This document shows, in pieces, positions 55,099 to 64,000 of a DNA stretch of 64,000 nucleotides. A program made the position numbers and the translations under genes. The stretch covers positions 1,426,001-1,490,000 of the forward strand of contig NC_088319.1 in assembly GCF_910592395.1 (NCBI RefSeq), given 5' to 3'. Below the pieces are notes generated by a model. That model was not told the origin of the DNA. It worked only from the letters and a program-made list of their open reading frames with translations, and made no database searches. Source of the DNA: Lineus longissimus (Eukaryota; Nemertea; Pilidiophora; Heteronemertea; Lineidae). The first letter of the stretch is position 1. Each line of letters starts with the position of its first letter.

Positions 55099-58000
55099 AC
55101 GACGGACGCCACGGTATGGGATAAGCTCACCTCTGCTAAGAGGTGAGCTAAAAATTAAAGGTGTACAATGTATGTCCTGCACAATTGCCTGTGCACAGAC
55201 AAAGCACTAGATTGGCAATGATGTTTTTGAAGGACAGTATTGATAGGAATGCCTTACACCTGTAGACATCACAAGGAACTGGGAGGAGGGGGGGCATCGT
55301 GGGAAAGAGTTATAATTAGTACTGACAAGTTCAAGGGCTGCTCAAGATTTTATATATATTCTGGGCGTTCAGGAAGTGCACTGATTTTGCAGTGCGTTTT
55401 AAAATATGCTGTCTGACTGACTCTAAAAAATTCAGCAGAATTCAATTGCCTTAGTTTTCAGTATGTATAAGACTAGTCTTTATGTGATTGTTGATGTTGG
55501 TGGTAATGATTCATGAGAGATTTGAAATAACGCTGATCTGAAATGAGAGCGCACCTTTTCCCAGGGTCCTGGTCGGACGGTTATGTTTCGAAAGAAACGT
55601 TACCACAACAAGGTAGGCAACCTGGCGTACCAAGGCTTCGGGGTTTGGTTCCTGTGCCCCGTGCCGGCGGGACTCTTAATCTATTACCACTACCAGTAGT
55701 AAAACCAGGCCCGGTTGTTAGAAAGAATGTTAGCCAGTAACATCATGTTGACATCTTGTTAGTGCAAAACGACATGTCAACATGATGTGACCAGCAGACA
55801 TGCTTTCTAACAACTGGGCCCTGGTGTCCCTGTCCTTTCTACTTTGGTATTTGATAAAGTAGTGTTTATGTCATGTCCCGTAGATCTACTCGAACCAATC
55901 TCCAGGGTGACTGCTAAAATGGCTTTGCCCCTCATTTCATGCATAAAATGTTTTCTTTCACCCTCCAGAATCAGCTTTCCAACTTGCTGAGTGTCGTTTA
56001 TTACTGCAGGCTTCCCAGCTTACCGAGCTGCACTGACCTGAAAGAGCCGAGCGGGGCAGCTTAAAGTTGGCCCTTATTGACTCTCCACAAGTTAGGAAAT
56101 TGATTCTCTCAGGTGGCTTTGCCCTCTTCAGATTTGCTCATTTATTTTTTTGGTTTTCGTATGATTCTTCAGCTTCTTTTCAGTCAGATTAAGGCAGCAT
56201 TAGCAGCATTTTATTCATAATCAATTTTGCTTTCGATGTTCTTTTCAAAAGCCGGTTTGCCCTGTTTGTTGATGACGTATTTCCTCAATCACCCCTGTAC
56301 CTTTAAAAGAGGTTGAAAGTGAAATATGATTACAGTTGTCAATTTTATTTCTGAGGCTTTCGGGTCAAGTTTCCAATAATAGGGCAACCTGTCAAGGCGA
56401 GTTGGTTGTCCTTGTTTACAAAACAGTGCAGTGGTCAGGGTATTTTTTGGGAAGAGGTGAGTGAAATTTCTTGCGGCCGGTTGGCAACCTCACTTAGTCA
56501 CGACTCAAAGAAGTGCCCTGAAATAAGGTGGTTTCGGGCAATACACCCTGAACCTCATGATCTTATTCTCATCTTGACAAGATACAGAAAAACCTTTGAC
56601 ACCAAGGTTGGGCATCGGACCACTGCTGAAATCAAACCCTGGATTGGGACCAATTTCCTGTGAGAAATGTTTTGCCCTGGCTCCTTCAAATCACCGACAA
56701 AATGTCTCTTTAAAGTCCAAAACTGGTCTGATGTGTTACATTTGGATATAGGCAGATCAAGCTCTAATCAGGCCAGAGACCTCTATTAGCCAGCGTGTAC
56801 ATTCTGTGTACATTTTGATGAATATAGGTTGGTGAAAAAAGTACACCAAGGGTGCTTTTAATTCCCACCAAATTTTAATGTGTTATGAAGAGGCTTTTAT
56901 CGAAATAATAGTAAAAATTCAAAACATTCCAATACCGATTGCCTGAGAAAAATTGATTTGTGTACAGCATTGCCATCAAATCGTCACTCCCGGACTGATA
57001 TGGGCCTATTAGAATACAAGTTCTAAACTGGCCAGTGAGACAATATTTCCTTAAATTAATTATCAAAAAGTATATCCCTGTTATAGCCTGGCTCTATAGA
57101 TTAAGAATCCACCAAATATTGAAGAATAAATCCACTTTCACCCATCACAGTCATGTATTTACCACAGCTTCACAGTTCAGTACGGACTGTGTGTCAGTGC
57201 CACACTTTCGCCTGTGGATGAATACATGTCTCTGCCCATCATACATGTCATAGTTGTCGTCATCAACTAGGCCAAGCTGACTTCCATGTCCTGATGCACC
57301 CTTTTATACTGCAGTGGTAATGGGTCTCTTCTTCCTATCTTTTGATCAGATGCTTTGCAAGCAGGAGCATCCCAGTTCGAAGCCAGCGCTGGCAAACTGA
57401 AACGGAAATACTGGTGGAAGAACTGCAAGGTATACCAAGTTTTATGCATGATGTAAGGTAGAATGGGGTAATTGTAGCCCCTGCCTATGATATTGATTGA
57501 TATCCCCATGCATCAAACACTGCAGGGGCTACAAATAAACCGGGGCTACAATTACCCCATTCTACCTTTCTTATAGTCAATAGTCCAGTCAAATTGTGGT
57601 TTAATTTGACTGGACTAGAGGCACTTGCCTGTACTGTGTACTGTTTGTTTCTAATTTGACAAGTTCAGTGTTCTAGTCAGTTCGTCAATGTCCTGTCTAC
57701 ATGGCAAATCGTCAAGATGATTGTCAATTCTGTTCGCAACTTTGACAAAACATTGGCTTATATCATTCACAATTGTTGGTGGTTTCAACAAGTCAAGCCA
57801 TTCAATCTGTAACAGCTGTAAATAAGGAAAGTTGGGAAGTTTTTTTAGTCTCCCACCTTCCCATCTAGTTGGACCATGCATGAACTTCCAACAACGTTTC
57901 TTGCGAAAGTGACGCGATGTTAAAATATATCATCATGTCATTGCCATTGTGATGTTAATTGAAGTGATGTAAAACTTGCGTCATCTTGGCTAATTTCGAA

Positions 58001-61000
58001 ACCTTCTTCATACAATCCCGTCCCCAAGATTTTCCGAGTCACTCGCTGTGGAGAGGGGTGAGGTTCAATTCATCCGATAAAAAGGAAAGGATTTTTCTTC
58101 ACTTGTCAAATTAGAAACCAAACGGTTCAGACTGATGTCAACTGTTTATAATGATTTGTTTGTTTTGTCCAGTAGAATGCCTCTGGGTTTGAGTCTGGCT
58201 GTGTAGTGATTGCATGATGGTAAAACTCTTCACTTGTGCATTATCTGCATTGTATTGTATGATCGGCTGACGGTGAAACGGTGTTGTCGTTGTTGCGCCA
58301 ATTGAAAACCGAACATGCCAGTTTCGTTCAAGGCTCGTCCGCAGTGCCAAATATCATCTTTTTCGAGACAATCACAGGTAAAGTGGGTTACAAGGGACAG
58401 GCATAAATTAGGCATGCTGGTGTGACAGTTATGCCAACCAGAACTGAAGTGACTAATCCAACTGTACGCAGTTCCAACTGTCCAACTGTGTATCCAACTG
58501 TACGCAGTTCCAACTGTGTATCCAACTGTACGCAGTTCCAACTGTGTATCCAACTGTACGCAGTTCCAACTGTGTATCCAACTGTACGCAGTTCCAACTG
58601 TGTATCCAACTGTACGCAGTTCCAACTGTGTATCCAACTGTACGCAGTTCCAACTGTGTATCCAACTGTACGCAGTTCCAACTGTCCAACTGTGTATCCA
58701 ACTGTACGCAGTTCCAACTGTGTATCCAACTGTACGCAGTTCCAACTGTGTATCCAACTGTACGCAGTGGCTGCAGCCAAAGTGACCGGATTTTATCAAG
58801 TGTCTAGGGCTAGTGGTACTCATTATTGGAATGTGTTCAGTGCAGCGCTGCGCCTACCATCTGTACATGAACTCTTATTGATCAATTAGTGCATATACAT
58901 GTATGTAACAATCACATGGCTGCAAAAACACTGCTAATAATTCAACACTAAATGACTCATGTACATGCATGTGTGTACATCCATGTAACATGGTTATATA
59001 CATCAATGACTGGTGTATTCATGCACACACGCATCAAAATCTCTAAGGTATTTCCTAACAACTTCATTCATGTTATTCATCATATTGTTTATGATTATGT
59101 AATGTATTTGTGACGTTTCGTCATCCTGCTGTTGGTGATGGTCATTCCTGATCAAGCTCTGCGTCAGCCAATCAGAAGATCAATAACTTACATAACAACA
59201 CTCCGTGCATTCAGGGGAGTGTAGCACATCAGTATTGATGAATGCCTATGCTATGAATGGTGCACTGTATACTCGATCAATATGAGTAGGTCGGCCACTG
59301 GTAGAGGGGTTTGCGCCGAGCTAATGACATTAACAGGGATCATTCTCTTCAAGGGAGGGGGCCAATGCCAAATGTACTTTACAGACTTCCTGTATAAAGG
59401 GTGTTGGATGGATGAAAGTGTATTCACAGTTTGTGTACACTTTTGGATGGATGAAGCGCCCCCGAACAGGAGCTCTGTTGCTAAACAATCAAAAATGACT
59501 GCCCGATAGTAACCTCCACTCAAGGCTACTGTGCTGATACTGTTCGAGATGAAATGACATGGGCCTAAATGCATGCAGAGAGGCATGGGTCTGAGGTCTG
59601 GTGTGAGGTGGGCTGGGGGTTGGTTTGGTGTGAGTGATACAGGATTTGTGAAGGATGCTGGTGTTATATGGTTACAGTGAGTGGTGCATGGTTTGTGCAT
59701 TTTGTTGCCCCCTTGCTTGTCTTGTCTCTGGCGTTGCACCCCGTGAAAATGTTTTCCAACGATAACTATTAATAATTGTTACAGGTCTTGAGAACAGTTC
59801 AATGTCTTGCCCCTAGGTGTCAGCAGCGGCAGCACTCGGTGTCGCACACCTCAAATTTGTTGTTTATTTATATCGTTAGTTAGTCTTCTGTTTGTTTGTG
59901 TCGTCGCAGAAACGTTACAAGTTGGAGCAAAACAATTTCAAACGACGTCAACGAGAATACGGAGAAAGTTTTGGTGGAAAAACCTCAAGGTGCCCATTTG
60001 AATCATAAATTTTCAGTTCTTCATTCTTCATTTCGAAAGAAAGATTTTAGGCTTTTCAATTTTTTCGGCAAGGGTTTTGGCCATTTTGTCATGCATGCTA
60101 TCGGGGCGGTTTCATTTCAATTTGTATGAAAGTGCTGTTCATGTTCTATCATGAAAAAGTATCCTGGCAGACCTGCCAACCTGTTACGATTTTCCGTATT
60201 TAGTACGGATTTTGGCCGAAAAACGCATTTTAGTACGGCGTTACGGAATTGCTATCAAAAATACGATTTTCAAAAAAAAGTTCAATTTTTTTTCGTTTCG
60301 TCGATTTCGTTTTGTTGATTTCTTCTGTGCACCGCCAAGTCTCGCGCAAATCACATTAACTTTTTCAAATACATTGGCATTATGATACTGCCAGCGTTTC
60401 TCCTGCGTTGCGCACGACTCAATCTCAGATTACAATATGGCGGATTTCGATTTTGACCGCTTGAATTCGATGTTCGCACGGAGATTGGACTTTATTAGTG
60501 CTTCTCAAGGAACAAAAAACCTACTGAAAGTTTGTGATAATGAGTCATTTATGTGTTACTGAAAGACCCCCCCAAAATACTGAAAAAGTGACAAATTCAG
60601 GGGGAAAATACTGAAAGGGGTATTTAGGGGTTGACAGCTCTGTCCTGGATTGGAATAACTGTTGTGTCGTGGTCCAGCCTGAGTGGTCATCACTCTACTC
60701 AACAAGACTCTTAGCATCAATTTACTAACAACTTCTGGTCTCTTCTCAAAGACTTGGGCTCTAAATTCATCAACTCTACTTCTACCCACGGGGGGAGGGG
60801 GTTATACAGTGGAAATTGTGCTCAAACATTTGACCAATTGCTCGGGTCCAATACAGCCGACTAGATCCTGTCACTAGATCCTGCCTTGAAAATATTGGTC
60901 ATTGTTGACCTTAGTTTGCCAGACTAGCTGAAAACGGATGGTCAACCATGAGCTGTCTATCAAGTAATCATTTGAGGCATTGCTTGTGGGATGAAAGATT

Positions 61001-63893
61001 GTACCTCTTATTTCACTAGAATGTTTTCTGTGGATGAACTTAAATAGTCCTCTAGCGTGTAAAAATTATTGGGGTCTGTTTCTAGCATTGGAATGAGTAT
61101 AAAATCATATGCCAAAGTTTTATTCTGTATACCTTTAAATTTTTTTAGTTCTTTTAATGCTCTGGAAGTGGAAGTTTTGATCATTTTCAAAGATGCCCAA
61201 TGCTTGTATTATGGTGGTGAAGGTGTCTGGTTTACCCTCGGGGCTTAAGTCGTCCCTAAATCCTGCAATTAGTGAGAGTTTCTGACTGGCCAGCACAACT
61301 GTGCAAAGGGTTGTTCATACAAAAATGCACACAAAAGTTCTACAATGCTTTTGTATCCTCCCAGATGTGTCTCAGAATTCGGAAATTAAAAAAAAACTGT
61401 TATGGCCAATTTGCAGCTCACACTTCTCCTTCTGCGAGGAAAATCTGTCGCCTCTGGTGCTCGTGGTGGTGGTTGGTGGCGCCGCTTGCATGAATCTGTT
61501 TCCGGCTGTGGTGTGCATTGGGCCTGTTTAGAAGTAGCGACCTGCTTGTAGCTTATGATGACCTAGCATGGTCTTCTGGTATGAATGATTATATACAGTT
61601 CTTTATTTCAGGCATTTTCATTTTAAATTGTCAAAAATGATAGCAATGTAAAAATCACTCAAAGGAAGGCCTCAGAAATGTTTTGGAATTTTAAATAACA
61701 AGTGTGCACTGGTCTCAGTGAAAGACTTATAATGTTGACCGTGTAATGTTTGTGACTGATTAGTTCTTTGCAATGTGGGTTGCGAAAACCACTCAAGACA
61801 TTACACGAAAAAATTTCCACCCTTGTGCATTTCAAAACTTTTGAATTTTGCAGCAAAAACTTAATTTTGTCTCCCAACAATTGAAAGTAGCAAAATCATC
61901 AACTTTTGGTGTCACAATCAATGACTATCTTTTCCGTTGAGTTTTACATATTATATATCACAAAAGTCAGTCATGTGAAAATGGCAGAAAAAGTGAATTT
62001 GTTTCATTTAATTAAAAAAATTTCTACAGTGATTTCTTTATGTTTATACCTTAATGGTAATATTAAGCCATCATAATGAGCATAACATACCACAAACAAA
62101 AGCAGTGCACAATTTCCAAACTGCACGGAAAACATTTTGCCATCATCTGTGTTTTTTTTCTGAGGCCTTCTATGAAAGACAATCGTAGAGTGCATTATAA
62201 ATAACTAAGCAGCCTGAAATCTGTGTAACAATAGTTCTATTTCTGCTAATCCAATATTGGCACTACTATCTTGAGGCTGGCGTGATGGTGTCGTGGCTTA
62301 AAATACCCGAGCTCTTATGGGGCTGAATGCTGTGGGTGAAACGTTAACACTTCCAGCACCATCCGACGTAGATCTATGTCAATTTTCTGGTCAAAGATAC
62401 CCCCTTTCAGCTGCTTATATGTTCTCTAAACGTTTTAATGTTGAAATAAAACCAACGCCATCTTTAGGGGGATGTAGGAACGGAATCATTTTCTGCATAA
62501 AAACCCAGTATACATCGTAAAGTTATTCTGACTTCGAGAATTTTTTAGGGGTCTGGGTGATGCTGACAAGGGGTCGTTTTGGTTACTTTTTGTCGCTTTT
62601 CAAGACAAAAAAAGAAATACCACTATTTTGCCGCTTTCACACAGGCAATGTGGCCAGTCACCATGGCCACACTGATGACTTGCATGGGAATTAATCCAAC
62701 GCCTGTGAAAATGGTAGAGTTTCCCTTTCACCACTCTAGCGGAGACTAAGCTCAGAATGGAGCTATCGTTACAGTTTTCTGGCAATAATTCATTTGCACA
62801 CCCGGTTTCTAATTTGCGGGATTAATCTACTTTTTTCAGATGATGATCATAATTGGTGTTATAGTTGCCATAATCGTTATAATCATAGTTGGTAAGGACA
62901 CCAGACCTAGTACACTCATGTAGCGCCCTCTATAAGAGTGTTACTGTGTATACTAGCGTCGTTAAACCTTCGATATTTTCATTTCTGTCATCAGAATGAT
63001 ATACGTCGTGACATTTTGGTCGCACAATTTCTTTTCTTATCGAAACTTTTTTTACCATGCTCATCAGAATTTCTGAAATTGCCGGGTGGAAATGCTAGTG
63101 TTTGCTCCTATTCTCAGGTGGCGCTAGTGGTGAGTTCATACACTTATGCAACTATCAATGTGCGTCTAACCTGGCTGTAATGGATGGCCTTATGAGTGGC
63201 ACCACCTGTGTAACGGTATGTAAACTACCATTTCCATCTGGCCGCTTTCTAAAACAAGTTCATGGACAGACCTAGCCGTCAGGCGTAGGAAAGTTCATGA
63301 GAAAATAATTTCAGTAAATTTTGATGAGCGTTTTATGGCTGCACCTCTTTAGTCATCTGCTTGTGTCTTTGCATTGTTTTTATTCCCGACTTTCTGCTAG
63401 AAATGTTTCTAAACTGATTCTAAGAATGTGCATTTTCCTCAAATTCCATTTCAAGTCCATGGCTATAATTTCGGTATACTGTGAGATAAGAGAGACCCCT
63501 ATTGGCGACTGTGTGTAACTTAAATCTGACCTGCCTGTTTTTCGCTGGAGTCTCCCTTTAAGACAAGGTGTGTTTGCAGAAGATTTCATCAGAAGTTTTG
63601 GTGATTTCCCAAAAATGCCAAATACATGATTTCATCAAAATTCAACCGACCTATTTCCAAATTTGAACCAGAGCGGAAAGTCGGGAAGCATCATTGCCCG
63701 TTACACTTGTAAGATGGCGACCGAGGAACGAACGGAGTATAGTTCTAATATGAAACAAACGTCCTTTATGGACCAAAATTATGGTGCATCAGGATTAGGT
63801 TAAGTACAAATTGGGGTGTTCATCTTCGGTTGCCTATGTTAGCCATGTTCTGTGCATAACTAACTTTCCTTTGCAGTGAAGTGTAAGTATTGA
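46111..63893 (+). CDS. Synaptobrevin / VAMP (R-SNARE), multi-exon with alternative exons
   Basis: Exons: 5' UTR ending in AT at 46110-46111; 46856-46909; cassette 50849-51082; 53213-53294; 53876-53954; alternatives 57350-57429 or 59910-59989; 62840-62891; candidate last 63877-63893. The product starts [19 protein letters not shown], has a second Pro/Gly stretch, then the R-SNARE motif ([31 protein letters not shown], the zero-layer Arg in LDGRA), a Trp-Trp juxtamembrane segment and a tail anchor ([17 protein letters not shown]). Phases agree at all joins. Without the cassette the length is 121 residues, normal for neuronal synaptobrevin; with it 199. The protein sits on vesicles and pairs with syntaxin and SNAP-25 in fusion. 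The introns total about 16 kb and are rich in repeats. Confidence 0.93.
46856..46909 (+). CDS. Synaptobrevin exon 2, proline-rich N-terminus
   Basis: Acceptor TTTCCTAG precedes a G that completes the start codon begun by AT at 46110-46111 (donor GTAAGT at 46112). It reads [17 protein letters not shown] and ends in phase 2 at GTAAGT. No competing in-frame ATG was seen in this exon. Confidence 0.8.
47140..47340 (+). repeat. Degenerate SINE-like repeat
   Basis: It has a GATGGCGTAGCTTTCACTGAG head, a weak B-box-like GGGTCCAACC, and the text TCGAGCAAGACACTC, which is common in invertebrate tRNA-SINE bodies. Weak evidence; intronic in the synaptobrevin gene. Confidence 0.35.
48146..48510. mobile_element. 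MITE with terminal inverted repeats, copy 2
   Basis: The same element as 22977-23347, here 365 bp, with ends AATAGCATTCCGCGAAG and CGCGGAATGCTATT. Intronic in the synaptobrevin gene. Confidence 0.85.
49005..49560. repeat. Compound palindromic repeat region
   Basis: 49005-49095 is a small inverted structure (GTACACACTACGCAACATTT and a matching GTGTACAC end) related to the fold-back at 29559. 49140-49540 has inverted TACACCACC/GGTGGTGTAC ends, and inside it a 28-base unit (AACCAATTTGTATCGGCAAT and on) is repeated twice in tandem. Confidence 0.55.
49591..49777. mobile_element. Tc1/pogo-like MITE, copy 2
   Basis: Inverted ends ACAATGGAACCTCCCTTAG and the complement of ACAGTAGAACCCCTCTATTA, inside TA-containing flanks. 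This terminal sequence type is widespread in invertebrate genomes. No transposase is encoded. Confidence 0.7.
49968..50112. mobile_element. Tc1/pogo-like MITE, copy 3 (partial)
   Basis: It shares GAACCTCCCTAAGGACACTC, AACTAATTTTGGTCCCAA and CCTGAGGGTGTCCTTA with copy 2. The right terminus is lost. Confidence 0.6.
50112..50476. mobile_element. Inverted-repeat element
   Basis: Arms of about 45 bases (TGCAAGTATCAATTCGTTTC and on to a C-run and CTCAAGGGTA) are mirrored at 50432-50476 around an interior of about 275 bases. No coding capacity. Confidence 0.8.
50849..51082 (+). CDS. Synaptobrevin frame-neutral cassette exon, Arg/Ser-rich
   Basis: Acceptor TCTATTCCAG, donor GTGAGA, length 234 nt (78 codons), phase 2 at both ends, matching the exons on both sides. 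It encodes [20 protein letters not shown], then [20 protein letters not shown], then an acidic and Pro/Gly-rich end ([18 protein letters not shown]). It lies between the Pro-rich N-terminus and the SNARE motif. The many SxR and RxxS contexts suggest phosphorylation. Known synaptobrevins have no such segment, so it is either a lineage-specific alternative exon or an unusual constitutive one. The lack of stops, the exact phase match and the strong composition argue against a chance frame. Confidence 0.72.
51905..52145. repeat. Dispersed repeat family, copy 3, with a G-run
   Basis: It shares GGCTACCCTACCTTGCCA, CACCCTACCTTGCTCTAGAA and TATTGCACACTGGCAAAACT with the copies at 11825 and 36890. An approximately 18-base G-run near 51931 is inserted within it. 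Confidence 0.65.
52669..52758. repeat. Dispersed 90-bp repeat, copy 1
   Basis: ATACTGTGAGATGTGAGAGA followed by CCCCTATTGGC, a TGTGTAACTT core and a TCCCTTTAA end match 63475-63565. Both copies are intronic in the synaptobrevin gene. Confidence 0.7.
53213..53294 (+). CDS. Synaptobrevin exon, Pro/Gly segment and start of SNARE motif
   Basis: An 82-nt exon from an acceptor (TTTTCAG) to a donor (GTAAGG). It encodes [20 protein letters not shown] followed by TQAQVDE, and ends in phase 0 exactly where vertebrate VAMP genes also have an intron before VVDIMRVN. Confidence 0.92.
53383..53828. repeat. 40-bp minisatellite, about 11 units
   Basis: The unit contains GATGTGGCCCGATGGTGAGC followed by TATGGGGCCTAGCTCTCTCT. 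It begins about 90 bases after the exon donor at 53294 and ends about 50 bases before the next acceptor, so it fills almost the whole intron. Each unit carries GGTGAG, a donor-like motif. Confidence 0.92.
53876..53954 (+). CDS. Synaptobrevin exon, N-terminal half of SNARE motif with zero layer
   Basis: A 79-nt exon reading [20 protein letters not shown] then ELDGRA, with acceptor TTCACAG and donor GTGAGT in phase 1. The zero-layer Arg is present. Most synaptobrevins have Asp or Glu where this has Gly just before it. Confidence 0.95.
54100..55155. mobile_element. Three tandem ~300-bp units ending in a GAC microsatellite (Helentron-associated-like)
   Basis: Each unit has TTTGACCTCTGTGACCTTGA, CAAATTGGTGCCAATCGGGC-like text, GGATTTGGCCCCCT, CGGACCAAACTTCGGT-like text, and ends AGAAACGTGCC. 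After the third comes (GAC)n at 55045-55100, then AAGCTCACCTCTGCTAAGAG, GTGAGCTAAAAA. Tandem cores followed by a short microsatellite and a terminal hairpin match the layout of Pearl/HINE elements described in molluscs. The assignment is by architecture only. Confidence 0.6.
55704..55826. mobile_element. Palindromic MITE
   Basis: The left arm ACCAGGCCCGGTTGTTAGAA and on is mirrored by TTCTAACAACTGGGCCCTGGT, with further inner pairing (CATCATGTTGACAT / ATGTCAACATGATG). About 123 bases, intronic in the synaptobrevin gene. Confidence 0.8.
57350..57429 (+). CDS. Synaptobrevin alternative exon 6a, C-terminal half of SNARE motif
   Basis: An 80-nt exon (acceptor TTTTGATCAG, donor GTATAC) that, joined to the phase 1 donor at 53954, reads [20 protein letters not shown] then YWWKNCK. 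This is the conserved synaptobrevin version. The penultimate residue is Cys where vertebrate VAMP2 has Leu, a possible palmitoylation site next to the membrane. It ends in phase 0, ready for the transmembrane exon at 62840. Confidence 0.95.
57454..57568. mobile_element. Hairpin MITE next to exon 6a
   Basis: Arms AAGGTAGAATGGGGTAATTG and TAGCCCC are mirrored exactly at the far end, around an interior with a further CAGGGGCTACAAAT. The element begins 24 bases after the end of exon 6a, so a transcript would carry a stable stem near this 5' splice site. Confidence 0.88.
58462..58768. repeat. 28-bp minisatellite, about 10 units
   Basis: The unit contains CCAACTGTACGCAGTTCCAA followed by CTGTGTAT, with a short internal palindrome (AACTGTACGCAGTT). 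Two units carry an extra CCAACTGT. It lies between alternative exons 6a and 6b. Long open frames on both strands (for example the 197-codon minus frame) are products of the repeat. Confidence 0.93.
59910..59989 (+). CDS. Synaptobrevin alternative exon 6b, variant C-terminal half of SNARE motif
   Basis: Also 80 nt, with acceptor TGTCGTCGCAG, donor GTGCCC and the same phases as exon 6a. It reads [20 protein letters not shown] then FWWKNLK. Hydrophobic layer positions (Leu, Gly-Ala, Phe, Ile or Leu) and the Trp-Trp motif are kept, while surface positions differ and Cys is replaced by Leu. Equal length and equal phase make it a duplicate of exon 6a, to be used instead of it. Inclusion of both would keep frame less neatly: 160 nt shifts it, as expected for mutually exclusive exons. 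The donor GTGCCC is weak. Confidence 0.88.
59990..62839. other. Synaptobrevin intron before the membrane anchor exon
   Basis: No further exon was found. At about 60180-60280 there is AT-rich sequence with repeated TACGGATTT/TTAGTACGG motifs that look like a dispersed repeat. A poly-A-like AAAAAAA run and other low-complexity tracts follow. Confidence 0.4.
62840..62891 (+). CDS. Synaptobrevin transmembrane exon
   Basis: Acceptor CTTTTTTCAG, then [17 protein letters not shown], donor GTAAGG in phase 1. This is the tail-anchor helix that follows the Trp-Trp segment in all synaptobrevins, so it serves both exon 6a and exon 6b transcripts. Confidence 0.95.
63475..63565. repeat. Dispersed 90-bp repeat, copy 2
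   Basis: It matches 52669-52758 in TACTGTGAGAT, GAGAGACCCCTATTGGC, TGTGTAACTT and TCCCTTTAAG. Confidence 0.7.
63877..63893 (+). CDS. Candidate last coding exon of synaptobrevin
   Basis: Acceptor TTCCTTTGCAG is followed by TGAAGTGTAAGTATTGA. In the phase left by the transmembrane exon it would read VKCKY and stop, a short luminal tail of normal length that gives a 121-residue protein. The true last exon could instead lie past the window end, or at a micro-exon near 63119. Confidence 0.4.
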
Positions 63894-64000
63894 CATGCAC
63901 ACTACATGGTCCTTTGTGCCCACCATGAACGTTAACACGTTTTCTTTGACAAGCCTTGGCCCTTCCCATCACCCCTGCCCCTAATTGCGTACAGGTGCAG

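Noticed and set aside
54876-55146. Poly-Arg frames on both strands
   Set aside because: They come from the GAC microsatellite.
58230-58889. Long repetitive open frames on both strands
   Set aside because: They follow the 28-bp minisatellite; a 28-base unit cycles through frames and leaves all of them open by lack of stop codons.
63119-63130. Micro-exon alternative for the last synaptobrevin exon
   Set aside because: A CTCAG acceptor and a GTGAGT donor are present with a few bases between them, but it would need yet another exon; the candidate at 63877 gives a stop and a normal protein length directly.

Overview
The window is animal nuclear DNA. Its genes are split by GT-AG introns, exon phases are conserved, polyadenylation signals are present, and the gaps are filled with SINEs, MITEs, a LINE fragment and a Ty3/gypsy element. 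The gene content (neuronal synaptobrevin, a membrane-anchored laccase, a short-chain-collagen-C4-like protein, a peptide-receptor-like GPCR, a P2X7-type domain) fits a marine invertebrate such as a lancelet, hemichordate or lophotrochozoan. The sequence alone does not settle which.

Layout. 1-5545 (minus): four tandem copies of a large, phase 1-1, mucin-like exon plus the start of its transmembrane exon. 6640-7206: a broken P2X7-type domain. 7676-9290 (minus): a 5'-truncated LINE. 9712-15264 (plus): a five-exon short-chain-collagen-C4-like gene whose introns hold several MITE-like elements. 15667-21460 (minus): a class A GPCR pseudogene split by a 4.7 kb gypsy element with identical 5-bp target duplications. 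22977-24030: a MITE and a 63-bp minisatellite. 25689-29430 (minus): a second, almost unchanged copy of the mucin-like block. 29559-30342: a fold-back element. 30846-38052 (plus): a 15-exon gene of 704 codons that I cannot name. 38932-39570 (minus): a small multi-pass membrane protein. 41253-43758 (minus): a laccase-type multicopper oxidase with a C-terminal membrane anchor. 46111 to at least 62891 (plus): a synaptobrevin/VAMP gene, expanded by large repeat-filled introns.

The most interesting locus is the synaptobrevin gene. Its start codon is split by an intron. It has a frame-neutral 234-nt exon that would insert 78 Arg/Ser-rich residues ahead of the SNARE motif. It also has two 80-nt exons encoding alternative versions of the C-terminal half of the SNARE motif, an arrangement typical of mutually exclusive splicing. 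A hairpin MITE lies 24 nt past the donor of the first of these exons, and a 28-bp minisatellite lies between them.

The second theme is exon-level duplication. The mucin-like exons are symmetric (phase 1-1), so copies can be added or lost without breaking frame. The duplicated block shows no net indel over about 3.5 kb, so it is either a very recent duplication or an assembly artefact. Exon joins were deduced by eye from splice consensus and phase; no transcript data were available.
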